Part shown: positions 46,828 through 57,671 of the stretch, one piece after another
Position numbering within the stretch: position 1 is the stretch's first letter
Layout: each line of letters starts with the position of its first letter
Assembly (NCBI GenBank): GCA_018466975.1
Contig: CM031563.1
Coordinates: 620,001-684,000 of the forward strand
Direction: 5' to 3'
Source: Sparassis latifolia
Lineage: Eukaryota; Basidiomycota; Agaricomycetes; Polyporales; Sparassidaceae
Length of the DNA: 64,000 nt
Translations under genes and position numbers: made by a program
Notes under the pieces: generated by a model
The model's input: the letters and a program-made list of their open reading frames with translations, nothing else
What the model was told of the DNA's origin: nothing
The model's database searches: none

Positions 46828-48972
46828 TCCGGCAGATGCAAGAGGGAGAGCTTGCGCGGATGTGGCAGACACTAGATTCTTTCAATTCATGATATCATGC
46901 ACGACTTGAATTGTAGACTCGTCAACTTCTTGGACGAGCGACGACAGCATGGGTACGTATTCTCTGAACTGTCGTCTCATCAAGCAGCGGTCTGCGACCA
47001 ACTCTAAGTTGGGAGTCAACGAGACGGCACTGCGCAATAACACGCAGATGCTCAAGGAGTGAAGGGATGCTTATTTTTGGTCATGTCATAGCCCTTCATG
47101 AAACAAATATGTCGCATAGCGGTGCTGGTGGTACCAAAGAATAGGTGATTGCATCCACAAACCTGGTCTTAGTAGCTGCACTGACCTTTCTGTCCAAAGG
47201 GTGCTTGAATGCGCTATCAATCACTGTCGCGGTACTCAATAGCGATAAACGCACCAAGCACGAGGACGGTCATACACATTACGTGGCAAAAACAAGGTCA
47301 GCATCACGAGCAAGGCTCGCCGGTGCGAACGTGCATGTATCAGGTATTTGTGGCCGCTACTTCCGAGCAGAGAATGTTCTTCAGGCGCACTGCCTCTGAT
47401 CGCTCCCGAAAGAAATCGTCTCGGGACCCGACCAGTGGACGGAGGCAATGTTGTTTGCAATTCTGCCATTTGTGGTATCCGTCGAGCCCCAGGTCGACGA
47501 GTTCATCATCCACAATTCTGAACAGATGAGATAGTCAGGCTGAGGTGATGCCGCATTCCCCTCCCGGCCAATGAGCACGGACAAGTTTTGTTTGGCGTAA
47601 GACAGGGTTGTCTGTAGCCCGTGATTCCAACTTCGTATACAACAAGTGGAATCCGACGGAGAATCCCCGCTGCATAAGACTTGGCTGTGCTGATGGTCAG
47701 ATTATAAGAAGCGGCAAGAAGCGTGATAGTGGGTATACCAAGACTTGCCAAGCTTTTCAAGAATAGGAAATAAATTGATCAACTTTGCTATGATTGTAAA
47801 TGATCTTTTGTGCGCAAGGAAGTGTAATTCGCCGATGCATGAGAATTGGGTTAATTAAATGAGCTTGCTACGATGTGCCTTGAACATGCCTGCTAAGCGC
47901 TATCTCGAAGAAAATGTTCCGCGAGGTGACTATACCGTACGTCGCTGGCTTGCAGCTCCTTGCATAGACACGGAATGCCGGAGTATCAGAGAAAATTCTA
48001 CCTCCCGGCTTCTTGGTGAAAATAGAATGTGCAGAACAACCGACGAAGCTCGTCGGCCTGGGCACTCCTGACTAGAACAATGGAAGTTCGAAGGAGCGCG
48101 AATTGCCTAAATGTCGGCCCAGTAAGGAATGAGGAGAATACCAGCGGTTTGACGGGGAGATGCATTTGCAGAACTACCGCGATAGTTGCGCAAGCATCCG
48201 TGAGTCTCGTCCCTCACACTGACTACGAGGTTATCATTCCGGAACATCCCGCGGGTGAGCTCTCTTGAATCAGTGGGTATTTTGACGACGCAATTGAGGT
48301 GTCCATGTCACTAGAGATACCCGGCGTCGAGAACAGACCAAGAACCTTGACTTTCCTCGTTCACAGCGTGGTGGTGGTTCCCCACGCAATTTCACAACGT
48401 TACAGGCAAATGGAAAAGAAGGCCAGATAAATGAGAGACAGTGCCAAGGAATTCGGTGTTCCAATGAGCCAACAACCGTAGACCTTCGAAAGACCTTTGC
48501 CGGGGTTTCAAAACAGACTCCAGATCGATGGATTGGAGTTAATTTTGGTACGACCGAATGGACCTGCAACAGCATACCACGACCACCACGATCAATTGTT
48601 GGACCAAGTCACTCAGCTCGAGTCGCTGTGTACATATTTGTGACTGGACTGCACTGTAGCACAAATCCAAGTCAGGTTCTAAGATTACGCTGAGCAACAC
48701 CTCCCTAAAGACGAGCCTTTAAACTCCTTCAAACACACAGGTTTCGCTCTGTACTCGCGCTAAATAAGTCTTCTGACGTTTCAGAGATTGTCGAAGTACT
48801 TTTTCATGTGTATGTGAGTTACGAGAATGTTCTCGCTGACGAACGACTTCCTATTTCGGATGAGGAAACTTTGGAGAATCGCCGATCGTTAGTCAGCAAT
48901 TCTCAGCCACATATATAAACAAGCGTTGTGCGTTGAGCGTCTCAGCTTCACTCGTCGCCAACTCTTCGCGCA
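46828..48972. other. Gene-poor interval of 2.1 kb
   Basis: Short open frames on both strands only. A minus-strand frame at 47506-47760 (84 codons, starting MKSLASLGIPTITLLAASYN) has a hydrophobic start but no recognised continuation. No RNA gene or element with clear ends is seen. Confidence 0.45.
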
Positions 48973-49878
48973 ATGGCATCTCATTTGGTGAGTTTTGCCA
49001 GCGGTCTGCAGTTGCGTTCCTCCAGAGCTGACATACAATCTGTACGCAGGCGAACATCTTCGGAACTGAGCAGGATCGTGTGAATTGCTCGTTTTACTAC
49101 AAGGTGCGTTCTCTCGCGTTGCACCTGCATCGACATCTTCTAACGTTGATTTCGCAGATTGGTGCATGCCGGCACGGCGACCGTTGCTCGCGGAAGCACA
49201 TCAAACCCGCATTTTCACAGACCATTCTCCTTCCAAACGTATACCATAATCCGGCGCACGACCCTGTCTGTAAGCTGACCGAAAAGGAGTTGCAAGAGGG
49301 CTTCGACGCGGTGTACGAGGACCTTTACTGCGAGTTGGCGAAGTTTGGACACTTGCTGGAGCTTCACGTATGTTATATTCCGCTTTGACTTTTTCCTAAC
49401 GCAATTAACAGGTATGTGACAATGTCGGGGATCATCTCATCGGTAATGTGTATGCCCGGTATGAGTGGGAGACAGAAGCACAGGCTGCAGTTGACAATCT
49501 GAATGATCGTTGGTATGCTGGTGAGTATCAGCGCGCTCTTTTGCACACCCCGGATTTACTCGTCTGCTCCATTTAGGCCGACCACTGTACGCAGAGTTAT
49601 CACCTGTCACAGACTTTCGCGAAGCCTGTTGCCGCCAAAACGAGAACGGCGAATGCAACCGTGGCGGTTTTTGCAACTTCATGCATCTGCGGCTGGCGTC
49701 CAAGGAACTAGTGTCTTCTCTGCGCCATGGCCAACGTCTGGAGCGGAGACTGCACCCTCCAAAGGTCGAGAACGCTGGAGGCTGGGAACCGACACGGAGA
49801 GACGGTGGCCGTGGACGCAGTGCGAGTCCGTCGAAGCGAGGACGGAACGATGGTGAGGACAGGTGGACACGGAAGTGA
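48973..49878 (+). CDS. U2AF1: U2AF small subunit (U2AF35)
   Basis: Exons 48973-48987, 49050-49103, 49158-49367, 49412-49520 and 49577-49878 give 229 residues. It begins [20 protein letters not shown]. Zinc finger 1 is C-x8-C-x5-C-x3-H (around [17 protein letters not shown]). The UHM/RRM follows ([60 protein letters not shown]), and zinc finger 2 is [17 protein letters not shown]. The C-terminus is short and Gly/Arg/Ser-rich ([16 protein letters not shown]). U2AF35 recognises the 3' splice-site AG and pairs with U2AF65, in keeping with the intron-rich genome. Confidence 0.95.
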
Positions 49879-50316
49879 TCTCATTGTTGTCGTTATTGGT
49901 GGGCGGTCCGGTATCTGGTCGAAATCTTCTTATTTGCTATTATGCCGCATGGGCAAGCTCACGTCGTGAAGCAACGATGTGAGTTCTTCACTTAGTATTA
50001 TGCTAATGTTCATTGGACGAATGTTGCATATGGGAAAGTTGCGTTGAATCCCACTCGACCAACGACATATTTTGAAATCACGGGAGATCAAGAACCTGGC
50101 TTCGAAACACAGTTTACTTTTGTCGTGGAGCACGCGTCTATGAATAGTTGTTCTCTAATTTTGAACTTCATAGAGCTGCGAAACGGTCCTAACGCGCAAT
50201 TATAATAGACACCCTCTGATGCCACAGAGTGATACAATCTGCTCAGCGATTCAACATGCCAGGTATGACGTAGAACATGCAAATGAGCGAGGCTGTGCGA
50301 GACGTAGCATCTGGTA
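49879..50316. other. Convergent U2AF35/ALG14 spacer
   Basis: 438 bp between two gene ends, AT-richer than its neighbours. No separate feature is seen. Confidence 0.4.
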
Positions 50317-51244
50317 CTACACCAGCCAGCCACGGTAGTCCCCCTTCTTTCCATCCCTCAGGAGATCTGGCCATTGCACAATGAATCTGATGACAAACGA
50401 GACGCGTTCTGGTAATATTTCTGACGGCGGCATTGTAAGGTGGAACGCACCTATCGACAAGGGGTCGCAGCAGCTTTCCTGAGAGTGACAAAGTACGGAC
50501 ACGTGCAAATGATTCCACGTAGATTAATGCTGGATGTGTGAGACCGACAAACTATTGAATCGATGCGGTAATGATCAGCATATGGGGAGCACGGACTGCG
50601 GAGGAGATGCACGATACGGACCTTGTTCACGTACGTAGCTAAACATAAGACGAAGCACGTCCCCGGACCGTTCACGATGAGAACTTCTGGAGAGATTGCG
50701 TTTGGCAGCAGAGGCGCAAAAGTGGTATGGTATACACACACGGCTAGGGATCGCAAAGCAGTGATGGGAGTCGTGAGGAGCGGTTGGTGAACGCGACGTG
50801 CGCGAGGTAGCGTAACAAAAGTATATGGCACAAGGGATTGAACACTCTTGCAAGACCGATTCAGATAGATAAGTCAAGGCATGGACAGAATTCACGGACA
50901 GAAGAGGCGTAGTCGACAACTTTAAGTGACTCCAGAACAATGGCTTTCTTCATGCTGAGCGTGTCTCCCTCGCCGATGTAGTATGTCCGAGGAGTGTAGC
51001 GGGAAAAGTCTAGCGAAGACAAGAGAGAAATGACTTCGCTCGTATGTCCCCCTGGTGGCGTATTGCTCAGCCGCCGGTACATCTCGTGCATACGGACGGA
51101 CTCACCGGAACCAAGAAAGACAGCTAGGCTGCACGTCTCTGATCTACGGCGAGTGCGCCTGTTGACTTTCTTCCCTTCCGGAAGTATAGCATATAAGCGT
51201 AGACAACAACACACAAACAGCGCGAGTAACCAGTACAGAATCAT
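50317..51244 (-). CDS. ALG14: ALG14, UDP-GlcNAc transferase membrane subunit
   Basis: Five exons on the minus strand: 51106-51244, 50900-51051, 50618-50846, 50451-50529, 50317-50386. Phases agree and give 222 residues. An N-terminal membrane anchor (MILYWLLALFVCCCLRLYAI) precedes the glycosyltransferase-like fold: AVFLGSGGHTSEVISLL, YTFVTLPRARRVHQPLLTT, VLIVNGPGTC, then KVPLIYVESFARVRTLSLSG and the closing RFIVQWPDL...YRGWLV. Alg14 recruits the catalytic partner Alg13 to the ER face and together they add the second GlcNAc to the dolichol-linked oligosaccharide for N-glycosylation. The intron after YASS has a GTCCGT donor, as in NSA2. Confidence 0.93.
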
Positions 51245-51540
51245 GGCCCGGCTGTTGGAATTCGCTAGAAGCTGAACGAAACTAAGTGCGAATAAGATCT
51301 ATCACTTAGGAACCACCGACAAAAAGGGAGTAATGGAGGTATAGAACATATATCGCAGCGGTGGCGGAGAGATTCTGGTCCAGGACGTCACGCTGATCGA
51401 ATTCGCGTCGCCGCGACCGCCGGCGCGTGCTCGATTGGACGCGTCCGAGCCTTTGTCCCAAACCACATACATATTTCCTGCGAGGCGTGATCCGAGCACC
51501 TGGACTGTTGCGAACAGTTGAACTTTACTATCGCACAAAG
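51245..51540. promoter_or_regulatory. Divergent promoter ALG14/CDC23
   Basis: 296 bp between divergent ATGs, GC-rich near 51395-51450 (tcgcgtcgccgcgaccgccggcgcg). No TATA box is visible. Confidence 0.45.
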
Positions 51541-54208
51541 ATGGCCTACTCGAGTGTGGATGCAGCAATGGTGGTGGCGTTGAGAAACGCGGTAAGCGAT
51601 TGCACAGAGAGAGGCCTCATATTCGCGTCAAAATGGTGTTTACGGCGTTGAATATTCCGTCTGCGTCGCGCACTCACATTTCGCTCGTTCAGGGCGTCCG
51701 AATTGCTTCTGTCAGTGCCCCAGGACAAGCGTAGATCGGCCCGTACTGCTGCACAGGAGCATGGGTCTTCTATCCCCGCTCGCAAGCACTCTCCCCGCCC
51801 GCACGTCTCCTTCGTTAAACCCGCCGCTCAGTCATCGACAACCACCCAGTCACGGCATTCTCTGGCCCCTCCGTTGTACGCACAGCCCCCAGAGGTCCGT
51901 CAGCAAGAGCTAGAGTGGGAAGCCGAAGAGGATGATGCAATTGCGACTGCACGTACGTACATTGAAGCTAGAGAATTCAGGAGGGCTATGCATTGGTTGC
52001 GAGAGTGTAAGAGCGCCAAGGCCCGTTTCCTCAGCGTATACAGTCAATACATGGTGATTGCATCCCTGCTGTTGTGGTGACACATGCAATAACCTCGTAC
52101 TTGCAGTTTGCCGAGAAGCAAGCGTTGAGAGACTGGTACAAGCTTGATAGTGAGTGTTTCTCGCTCTCAGGCGGTGAGCAAATGTCGACTGAACAAAGCA
52201 TGCAGATACTCGTCAACAACCTCCTCTTCCTGTGAATACTTCCCTACTAGAGTTACTAGAAAAAGTCAAGAACACTACAGATCCGTGGCTATTATTTTTG
52301 TGAGTCTCCGTGGTAACTGACGGATCGAGGACGACTCAAGTCGCTTTTTCGCAGGAAAGCCCTGTTTCTCCGTCGTCTATCCAGAAGAGAAGAGGCGATC
52401 GAGAGCGCACTGCTTTCCATTGCCGGATACCCTTGGAATTGGGCCGCGTGGTCTGTTCTGGGAGAATGTCTCGGTGACGGGGACGAGGTATATCAGCGTA
52501 TCGCTCGCGCTGGGTTGTATTCTGATAATTCTGCTAGTTGGCATCCTTACTGCCGTTGATACCTCTTCCATCGACCCATCCGCTAGTCCAGATGTTCCAG
52601 GTCAAGACCCTGAATAGCCTCAACAATCCTTCGGAGAATGAAAGGCGGTTGTGTGATCACCTACTGGGTGAGGACTTCTTCCCGCAAAGCCTTTGGATAA
52701 TGTCCCTCAGAGCCTGCGTTCTCTATTATCTTCACGGTAAGGACCCAATCCGTTATTACGTCCCGAGGAATTCATCCGCGGACGGATGTCTTGCGTTCTT
52801 CACCAGACTTCAAGCAAGCTGAAGCGCAATTCAAGAAGATACTCGCGGTTGACCCTTACAGAATCGACGACATTGACATCTATTCGAACATCCTCTACGT
52901 CGGCGAGGATAACCTGCGCCTATCAAAGCTTGCACATGACTTCTTGGCACTGGACAAGGACCGTCCCGAGGTGTGCTGTCTGGCCGGTGCGATTCTCCCC
53001 TGGTCATGCGGGGTGCGGTCCATTTGTTGACCTGGTGACACATTTACAGGGAACTACTATTCTCTCCGCGCAGAACATGAGAAAGCCATCAAGTATTTTA
53101 GACGTGCAACGCAGTTGGATAGGACGTATCTGTCTGCTTGGACACTGATGGGTCATGAGTACGTGGAGATGAAGAACTCGCATGCCGCCATTGAGGCGTA
53201 TAGAAAATCTGTCGGTAAGTGTGCCAGTCATGCCTCTCGCATTCCGAACACGTGGTAACCGACGTCCGTTGCTCTTGGCAGACGTGAATAGGAAGGATTA
53301 CAGGGCTTGGTACGGCCTTGGCCAAGCCTATGAATTGCTGAGCATGCATCAATATGCGCTCTACTACTATCAGCACGCCACCGCCTTACGGTGAGTCATC
53401 ACAGCATCTCGAGCATCCGTCTTGCAGCTTCTGAATCAATATCCGCTCGCTCATTGCCTTACCCCAGGCCATACGACCTCCGCATATGGCAAGCGCAGGG
53501 TGCCTGCTACGAGGAAATGGGGCGGTAAGTGCTATCACGCTTGCTTCGCACCCTATCCAAAGCGAATCCCCCGTTTCTCCCCCGGTTCTCCGACGATCCC
53601 TTTCTGACTACCCACACTTACCGCTGACAGACCGAAGGAAGCCATCGAGTGCCTGAGGCGCGCTCTCATCGGCGCCAATGCGCAGGAGACGACAATCCAC
53701 CTGAAGCTTGCCAAGCTGCACAACGACCTCAACGAGTTCGCGGAAGCGGCCGCATATCACCGCCGTGTGGTTGAGGTCTGCCGCTCGACGAGTTGCGTAT
53801 TCCCTCTTCTCCTTTTCTTCCTCCCCACCTTCCGTGCCTTGCTCGGCTCACCCCGTTTTGCACACCCGCACTACCCCGCTATCGGCCTATCCCCTTCTCC
53901 GGTCTCCGACGCGCATTTGGACAACGACTGACGGGCTGTTCTGATTGCACGCAGACAAACCTATCGGCGAGAGCGCCAAGTCGCGCGTGTACGTAGCGCG
54001 CTACCATCTGATGCACGGCGGAGGAGACCTTGACTTGGCGAAGGAGTACCTCGAGCAAGTAGCGACAAGCAACTCCGAGGAAGTGTCCCAGGCGACCGAG
54101 CTATTAAAAAAGGTGAAGGCAGCGATACACGCGAAGGAGGCGAGCACGGCAGCGGCGGAGGCGACGGCTGAAGGGTCTGTTACGCCAACTGAAGGGAAGA
54201 AGGCGTGA
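51541..54208 (+). CDS. CDC23: CDC23/APC8, TPR subunit of the anaphase-promoting complex
   Basis: About eleven exons from the ATG at 51541; roughly 600 residues. The N-terminal APC8 domain includes [20 protein letters not shown] and [10 protein letters not shown], then a region with [11 protein letters not shown] and [14 protein letters not shown]. Then come TPR repeats: [112 protein letters not shown] and [11 protein letters not shown]. The Lys/Glu/Ala-rich tail ends at 54208. Cdc23 is a scaffold TPR subunit of the APC/C ubiquitin ligase that drives anaphase. One donor late in the gene (near 53790, GTTGCG) is weak, so that junction is the least certain. Confidence 0.92.
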
Positions 54209-54434
54209 GCTCAGGCATTCGCTGTATGCGACTGCAGTCCACAATTGTATCGGCTACATTATATTGATATCTGCTTTACACCCATTCTTCGACCCATGGT
54301 AACCAACTCGTCCACGAACGCGTCCGAGTCGTGGACGCGCGAGACTAGAGTCACATGGTCACGCGCCGTCACGCGCGCACGGGACGGGGAAGCGTGACGC
54401 AAACGCAACAAAACAAAAGCGATCGCCAGCTGAG

Positions 54435-56130
54435 ATGTCGAAAAAGCAGCCCTCGAGCTCCTCGCCCTCCCCGTCCTCCTCGTCGCTTACACGCCCCACA
54501 CCGCTCCCGCGCATCAAGACCGCCCTCGATGCCGCCTCCCCCGCCGTCGCCTCGCAGAGTGCGACCCCCGCACCCGACCCGTCGACGCCCGCCGTTGCGT
54601 CCACGTCCGCGGCGACTCCGGAGTATGCGCACCCGGGCGTGCTCGGCGACGTGCACGAAAATGGGCGGGCGCACGAGGGGGTGCCGCAGACGAACTACAT
54701 AGCAGATTTGGAGGCGATTGCGGCCAGGGTCAAAATGAAGACTGCCGCAAGGGGCCGCACACCGGAGGAGGAGCAGAGTATGCTCCTCGCCGCTACGCAG
54801 TGCGTGTCTTCATATTTATTTTCTGCGCGCGCAATAGCGGCTGAAAACTTGGGTACGCGTTGCGTTGTGGCAGAGTTGCGACCAGCTTGGCGGCAGACCA
54901 CCTCGCGGTTTTATACCCGGACGTTGACACGCCCTTCACCGACGCGCAGGACGTCGTCCGGCGACTACTGCCTTACCACGTTTTCCAGCAGCCCAGGGCG
55001 GGCTGGTGGTACAAACACGCACACGATCTCGCAAGGGCAAAAGCAAGGCCACGGAGCAGGATCTGCTTCGGGACGAGATAGCCGGTACGCGTCTGCTCAG
55101 TTGACTTCCTGCTCCGTTCTGTGCGAGGTGTTGAGTCCGTCGGGATGGCGCAGAGACCAGGTTCGCGCTGCAGTGCTGGCGACGGCGCAAGGCGCTGCAA
55201 GACCGGTTCAGGCGCGCGAAGATTTACTCGGGCAAGGTAGGTGTCCGGCCTGCAGTCTGCAACGCGTTGCTCACGTAGGTTTTCTCTCGCATTGTGTAGC
55301 ACGCCTCCCCGGAAGACCAGCTGTACGTGCTCACGCAGACGGTGCTGGAGGGGGAGCGCGCGGAGACGGCGAGCTTGAACGCGGAGCTGCGACACGCGCG
55401 CGTGGAGCTTGACAGAGTTCAACGCGAACATCGTGCAGCGGTGGCGCCTCCCCCAGCAGCGGTGCCCCAGCCTGCGCCATCTTACTACGGGCCTCACACG
55501 ACCACGGGGTACGCGTCACAGTACCGGCCGTTCACATATCCATACGGAACGGGATACGGGGGGAGTCAGTACACATACAATCCGGCAGCATACACACCGG
55601 CGTCATATACAGCGAGCGCTCCGACGGCGAGTCCATACGGGACAGGGAGTGGGAGCGCGGCTGCGCACACGACGTCGACGCCGACGTCGGTTTATACGCC
55701 TCCGAGCGCGGTCCCAGCACAGGCGGCCACGTCGACGGCGTCGGTGCAGGTGCAGCAGGCGCAGGCACGGCCTCTGGCGGTGCCGCCGATGTCTGCGATC
55801 CCGGTGCAGCTGCCGTCGCTGTCGCTGCCCGCGCTGGCTGCGATCGGGATCCAACCTGTGCCAGCGGCGTCTGTGCCGCCTCCGGATCAGCGGCAGCCGG
55901 CTGCGGTGCTGAAGGGGCAGACGGGGACGATGCTGAGCCTGGAGATCAACGTTGGGTCGCTGGACTCGTCGCAGATGAGTGGGCTGGCGCTGATTCTGAA
56001 CGCGCTGACGTCGCGGGGGGTGAACGTGGACGGGGTGCCGGGCAGCACGGGTGCGAGTGGAGGTGGACCAGCTGCTGCTCCAGCAGCTGCAGCAGCGAGT
56101 GCGTCGGCCGGGACATCGCAGAAGGCGTGA
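54435..56130 (+). CDS. GLTSCR1 (BICRA-like) domain protein, with an apparent 1-nt deletion
   Basis: Exons 54435-54799, 54874-55084, 55154-55236 and 55300-56130. A Ser/Pro-rich N-terminus leads to the GLTSCR1 domain: TSLAADHLAVLYPDVDTPFT, DAQDVVRRLLPYHVFQQP. Then come a basic stretch (RTRSRKGKSKATEQD), FALQCWRRRKALQDRFRRAK and a coiled coil (LNAELRHARVELDRVQREHR). The last 220 residues are Pro/Tyr/Thr-rich, ending in an Ala-rich tail. In animals and plants this domain marks subunits of the non-canonical BAF/SWI-SNF complexes (BICRA, BRIP), so a chromatin-remodeling role is inferred. Exon 2 is one base short: its length leaves the wrong phase, and the frame breaks near 55002-55004, where GGCTGG should probably be GGCCTGG. 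Confidence 0.75.
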
Positions 56131-56627
56131 TATGGAGTGTATAGACGGGGTGCCGCATGATATTATTATTGGTGTACCGTATTAGCCGCGTGATCTTGGA
56201 GACTTTCCTTATTTGGGTGCGAGTGTCGAATCTTGGAGGGCGTCGCCGAAAGAGGCAACTTCGGGCGTCGACGCGTCGACCTGAGCAGCGCCCTCGACTC
56301 TGGTGGATCGTCTTCCCAGAGTTCCCGCTGACAAGATGCAGGCTAGCCCTCTGTTCCCTCGCGCGTGTGCCTGCTGCTCTGTGCGCTCCGGTCGACGGCA
56401 GCCGCCTGCGTAGGTGTGAAGATTGCATGCTGATATGAGCAGCGAAGCACCCCGATGATTCTGCATTCTCCACCGACCGGGCTTCGGGCCCTCATATGTG
56501 CCACTGACTCCGGTGCCATATTAAAATTTTCCGTCTGTGCGTTCTCTACTTTCGTCTGCCGCTGCTCAGCACAGCATCATTCAGTTCCGTGCACGATATA
56601 CCATCGCTAGAATATACTCGAAAAGCC
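56131..56627. other. Spacer before the F-box gene
   Basis: 497 bp, no gene recognised. It includes the 3' flank of the GLTSCR1-domain gene and the F-box promoter. Confidence 0.4.
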
Positions 56628-57671
56628 ATGCATTCATCTCACCTCGTCTTTGCAGACCTCCCCACAGAACTCCTCCGTGACATCTTCGAGCATGCTGCCG
56701 ACCTCGACCGCCCCACCGCGCTCTCCCTCGTGCTCGTCTCGTCCCCCGTCCGCCGTTGGACAGAGCCTGCCCTCTACAACACCGTCGTCCTCTCCACTGC
56801 CCCCGCCCTGCGCGCATTCCTCGCAGCCATCTCCCACAAATCCCCCGAGTTCGTGCACGCCCGCGTCAAGCACCTCGGCATCTTCGCCCTCGGCCCCATC
56901 CAGAGCATCCACCGCGTCCTCCACGCCTGCACCGGCCTGCACACCCTCGCCTGCGGCTTCTCCCTCCCGGGCTACCAGCGCACGCAGGGCGCCCGCCCCC
57001 TCCATGCCCGCCTCTCGCACGAGCAGCACCTCCTCGGCCTCTCCTGCCGCGACGGCTGGGACACCGCCCTCGTCGGGCCCGCCGTCACCCACCTCCGCAT
57101 CCACCTCACCGGCCCCGACTCCTGCAGCCCCGACGCGCCCCTCGGGCTCGCACGCGCCGCGGCACACGAAGACGCCTCCACCTGGGAGCGCTTCGCCCGC
57201 CTCGCCGCGCTCACGCATCTCGCCGTCGTCCACGCGGTGAGCCCGTCCACGCCTGCGACGGCCCTCCTCCCCACGCTCCACCGCCTGCTCGCCCCGCCCT
57301 CCTCCCCCGCTGCCGCAGCAGGCCCGCAGAACCTGCAGCTCGTCCTCGTGCAAGTCATCGGAAGCGCGTGCGACGCGTCTGCCGCGCATGCATCTGCGGC
57401 CGCGCTCAACGCCGCGGCGATCGGCGCGGGCGGGCCCGCGCTGCGCATCGTCGCCGAGTGCGCGCCGCTGTCGGTCGTGCGCCAGTGGGAGGACGCCGCG
57501 CGCGGGGCCCGGGCGTGTGGGAGGCCGCGGAGGGCGTCGTCCGCGCGCGGCTTGCGGCTGCGCGGGCGTGATGCGCCTTTGCGCTATATGCTTGGATCGC
57601 CGCTGGCGGAGGTCCGGGTTCAGTACGCTTGCGAGCCGTCTTGGTACACTGTGTGTCCTCGTCGGTACTGA
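56628..57671 (+). CDS. F-box-like protein, GC-rich, 3' end affected by a likely 1-nt deletion
   Basis: Single-exon frame of 347 residues. The N-terminus is an F-box: LVFADLPTELLRDIFEHAAD followed by TALSLVLVSSPVRRWTEPAL and YNTVVLST. The remainder is leucine-rich, as in the many expanded F-box proteins of Agaricomycetes, which act as SCF ubiquitin-ligase adaptors. The gene is extremely C-rich at third positions (GC about 70%), unlike most of the window, which also keeps long antisense frames open. Near 57503-57508 the frame loses its family character (RGARACGRPRR). The next frame reads RGGPGVWEAAEGVVRARL and then stops at 57571, which is more typical; one G is probably missing. Confidence 0.7.
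   Translation: MHSSHLVFADLPTELLRDIFEHAADLDRPTALSLVLVSSPVRRWTEPALYNTVVLSTAPALRAFLAAISHKSPEFVHARVKHLGIFALGPIQSIHRVLHACTGLHTLACGFSLPGYQRTQGARPLHARLSHEQHLLGLSCRDGWDTALVGPAVTHLRIHLTGPDSCSPDAPLGLARAAAHEDASTWERFARLAALTHLAVVHAVSPSTPATALLPTLHRLLAPPSSPAAAAGPQNLQLVLVQVIGSACDASAAHASAAALNAAAIGAGGPALRIVAECAPLSVVRQWEDAARGARACGRPRRASSARGLRLRGRDAPLRYMLGSPLAEVRVQYACEPSWYTVCPRRY

Noticed and set aside
47506..47760. Minus-strand frame with a hydrophobic start
   Set aside because: No continuation through plausible introns and no recognised domain; too short to support as a gene.
56634..57389. Long antisense frame (251 codons) within the F-box gene
   Set aside because: The glycine/glutamate/alanine-rich product is the expected shadow of a gene with C at almost every third position.
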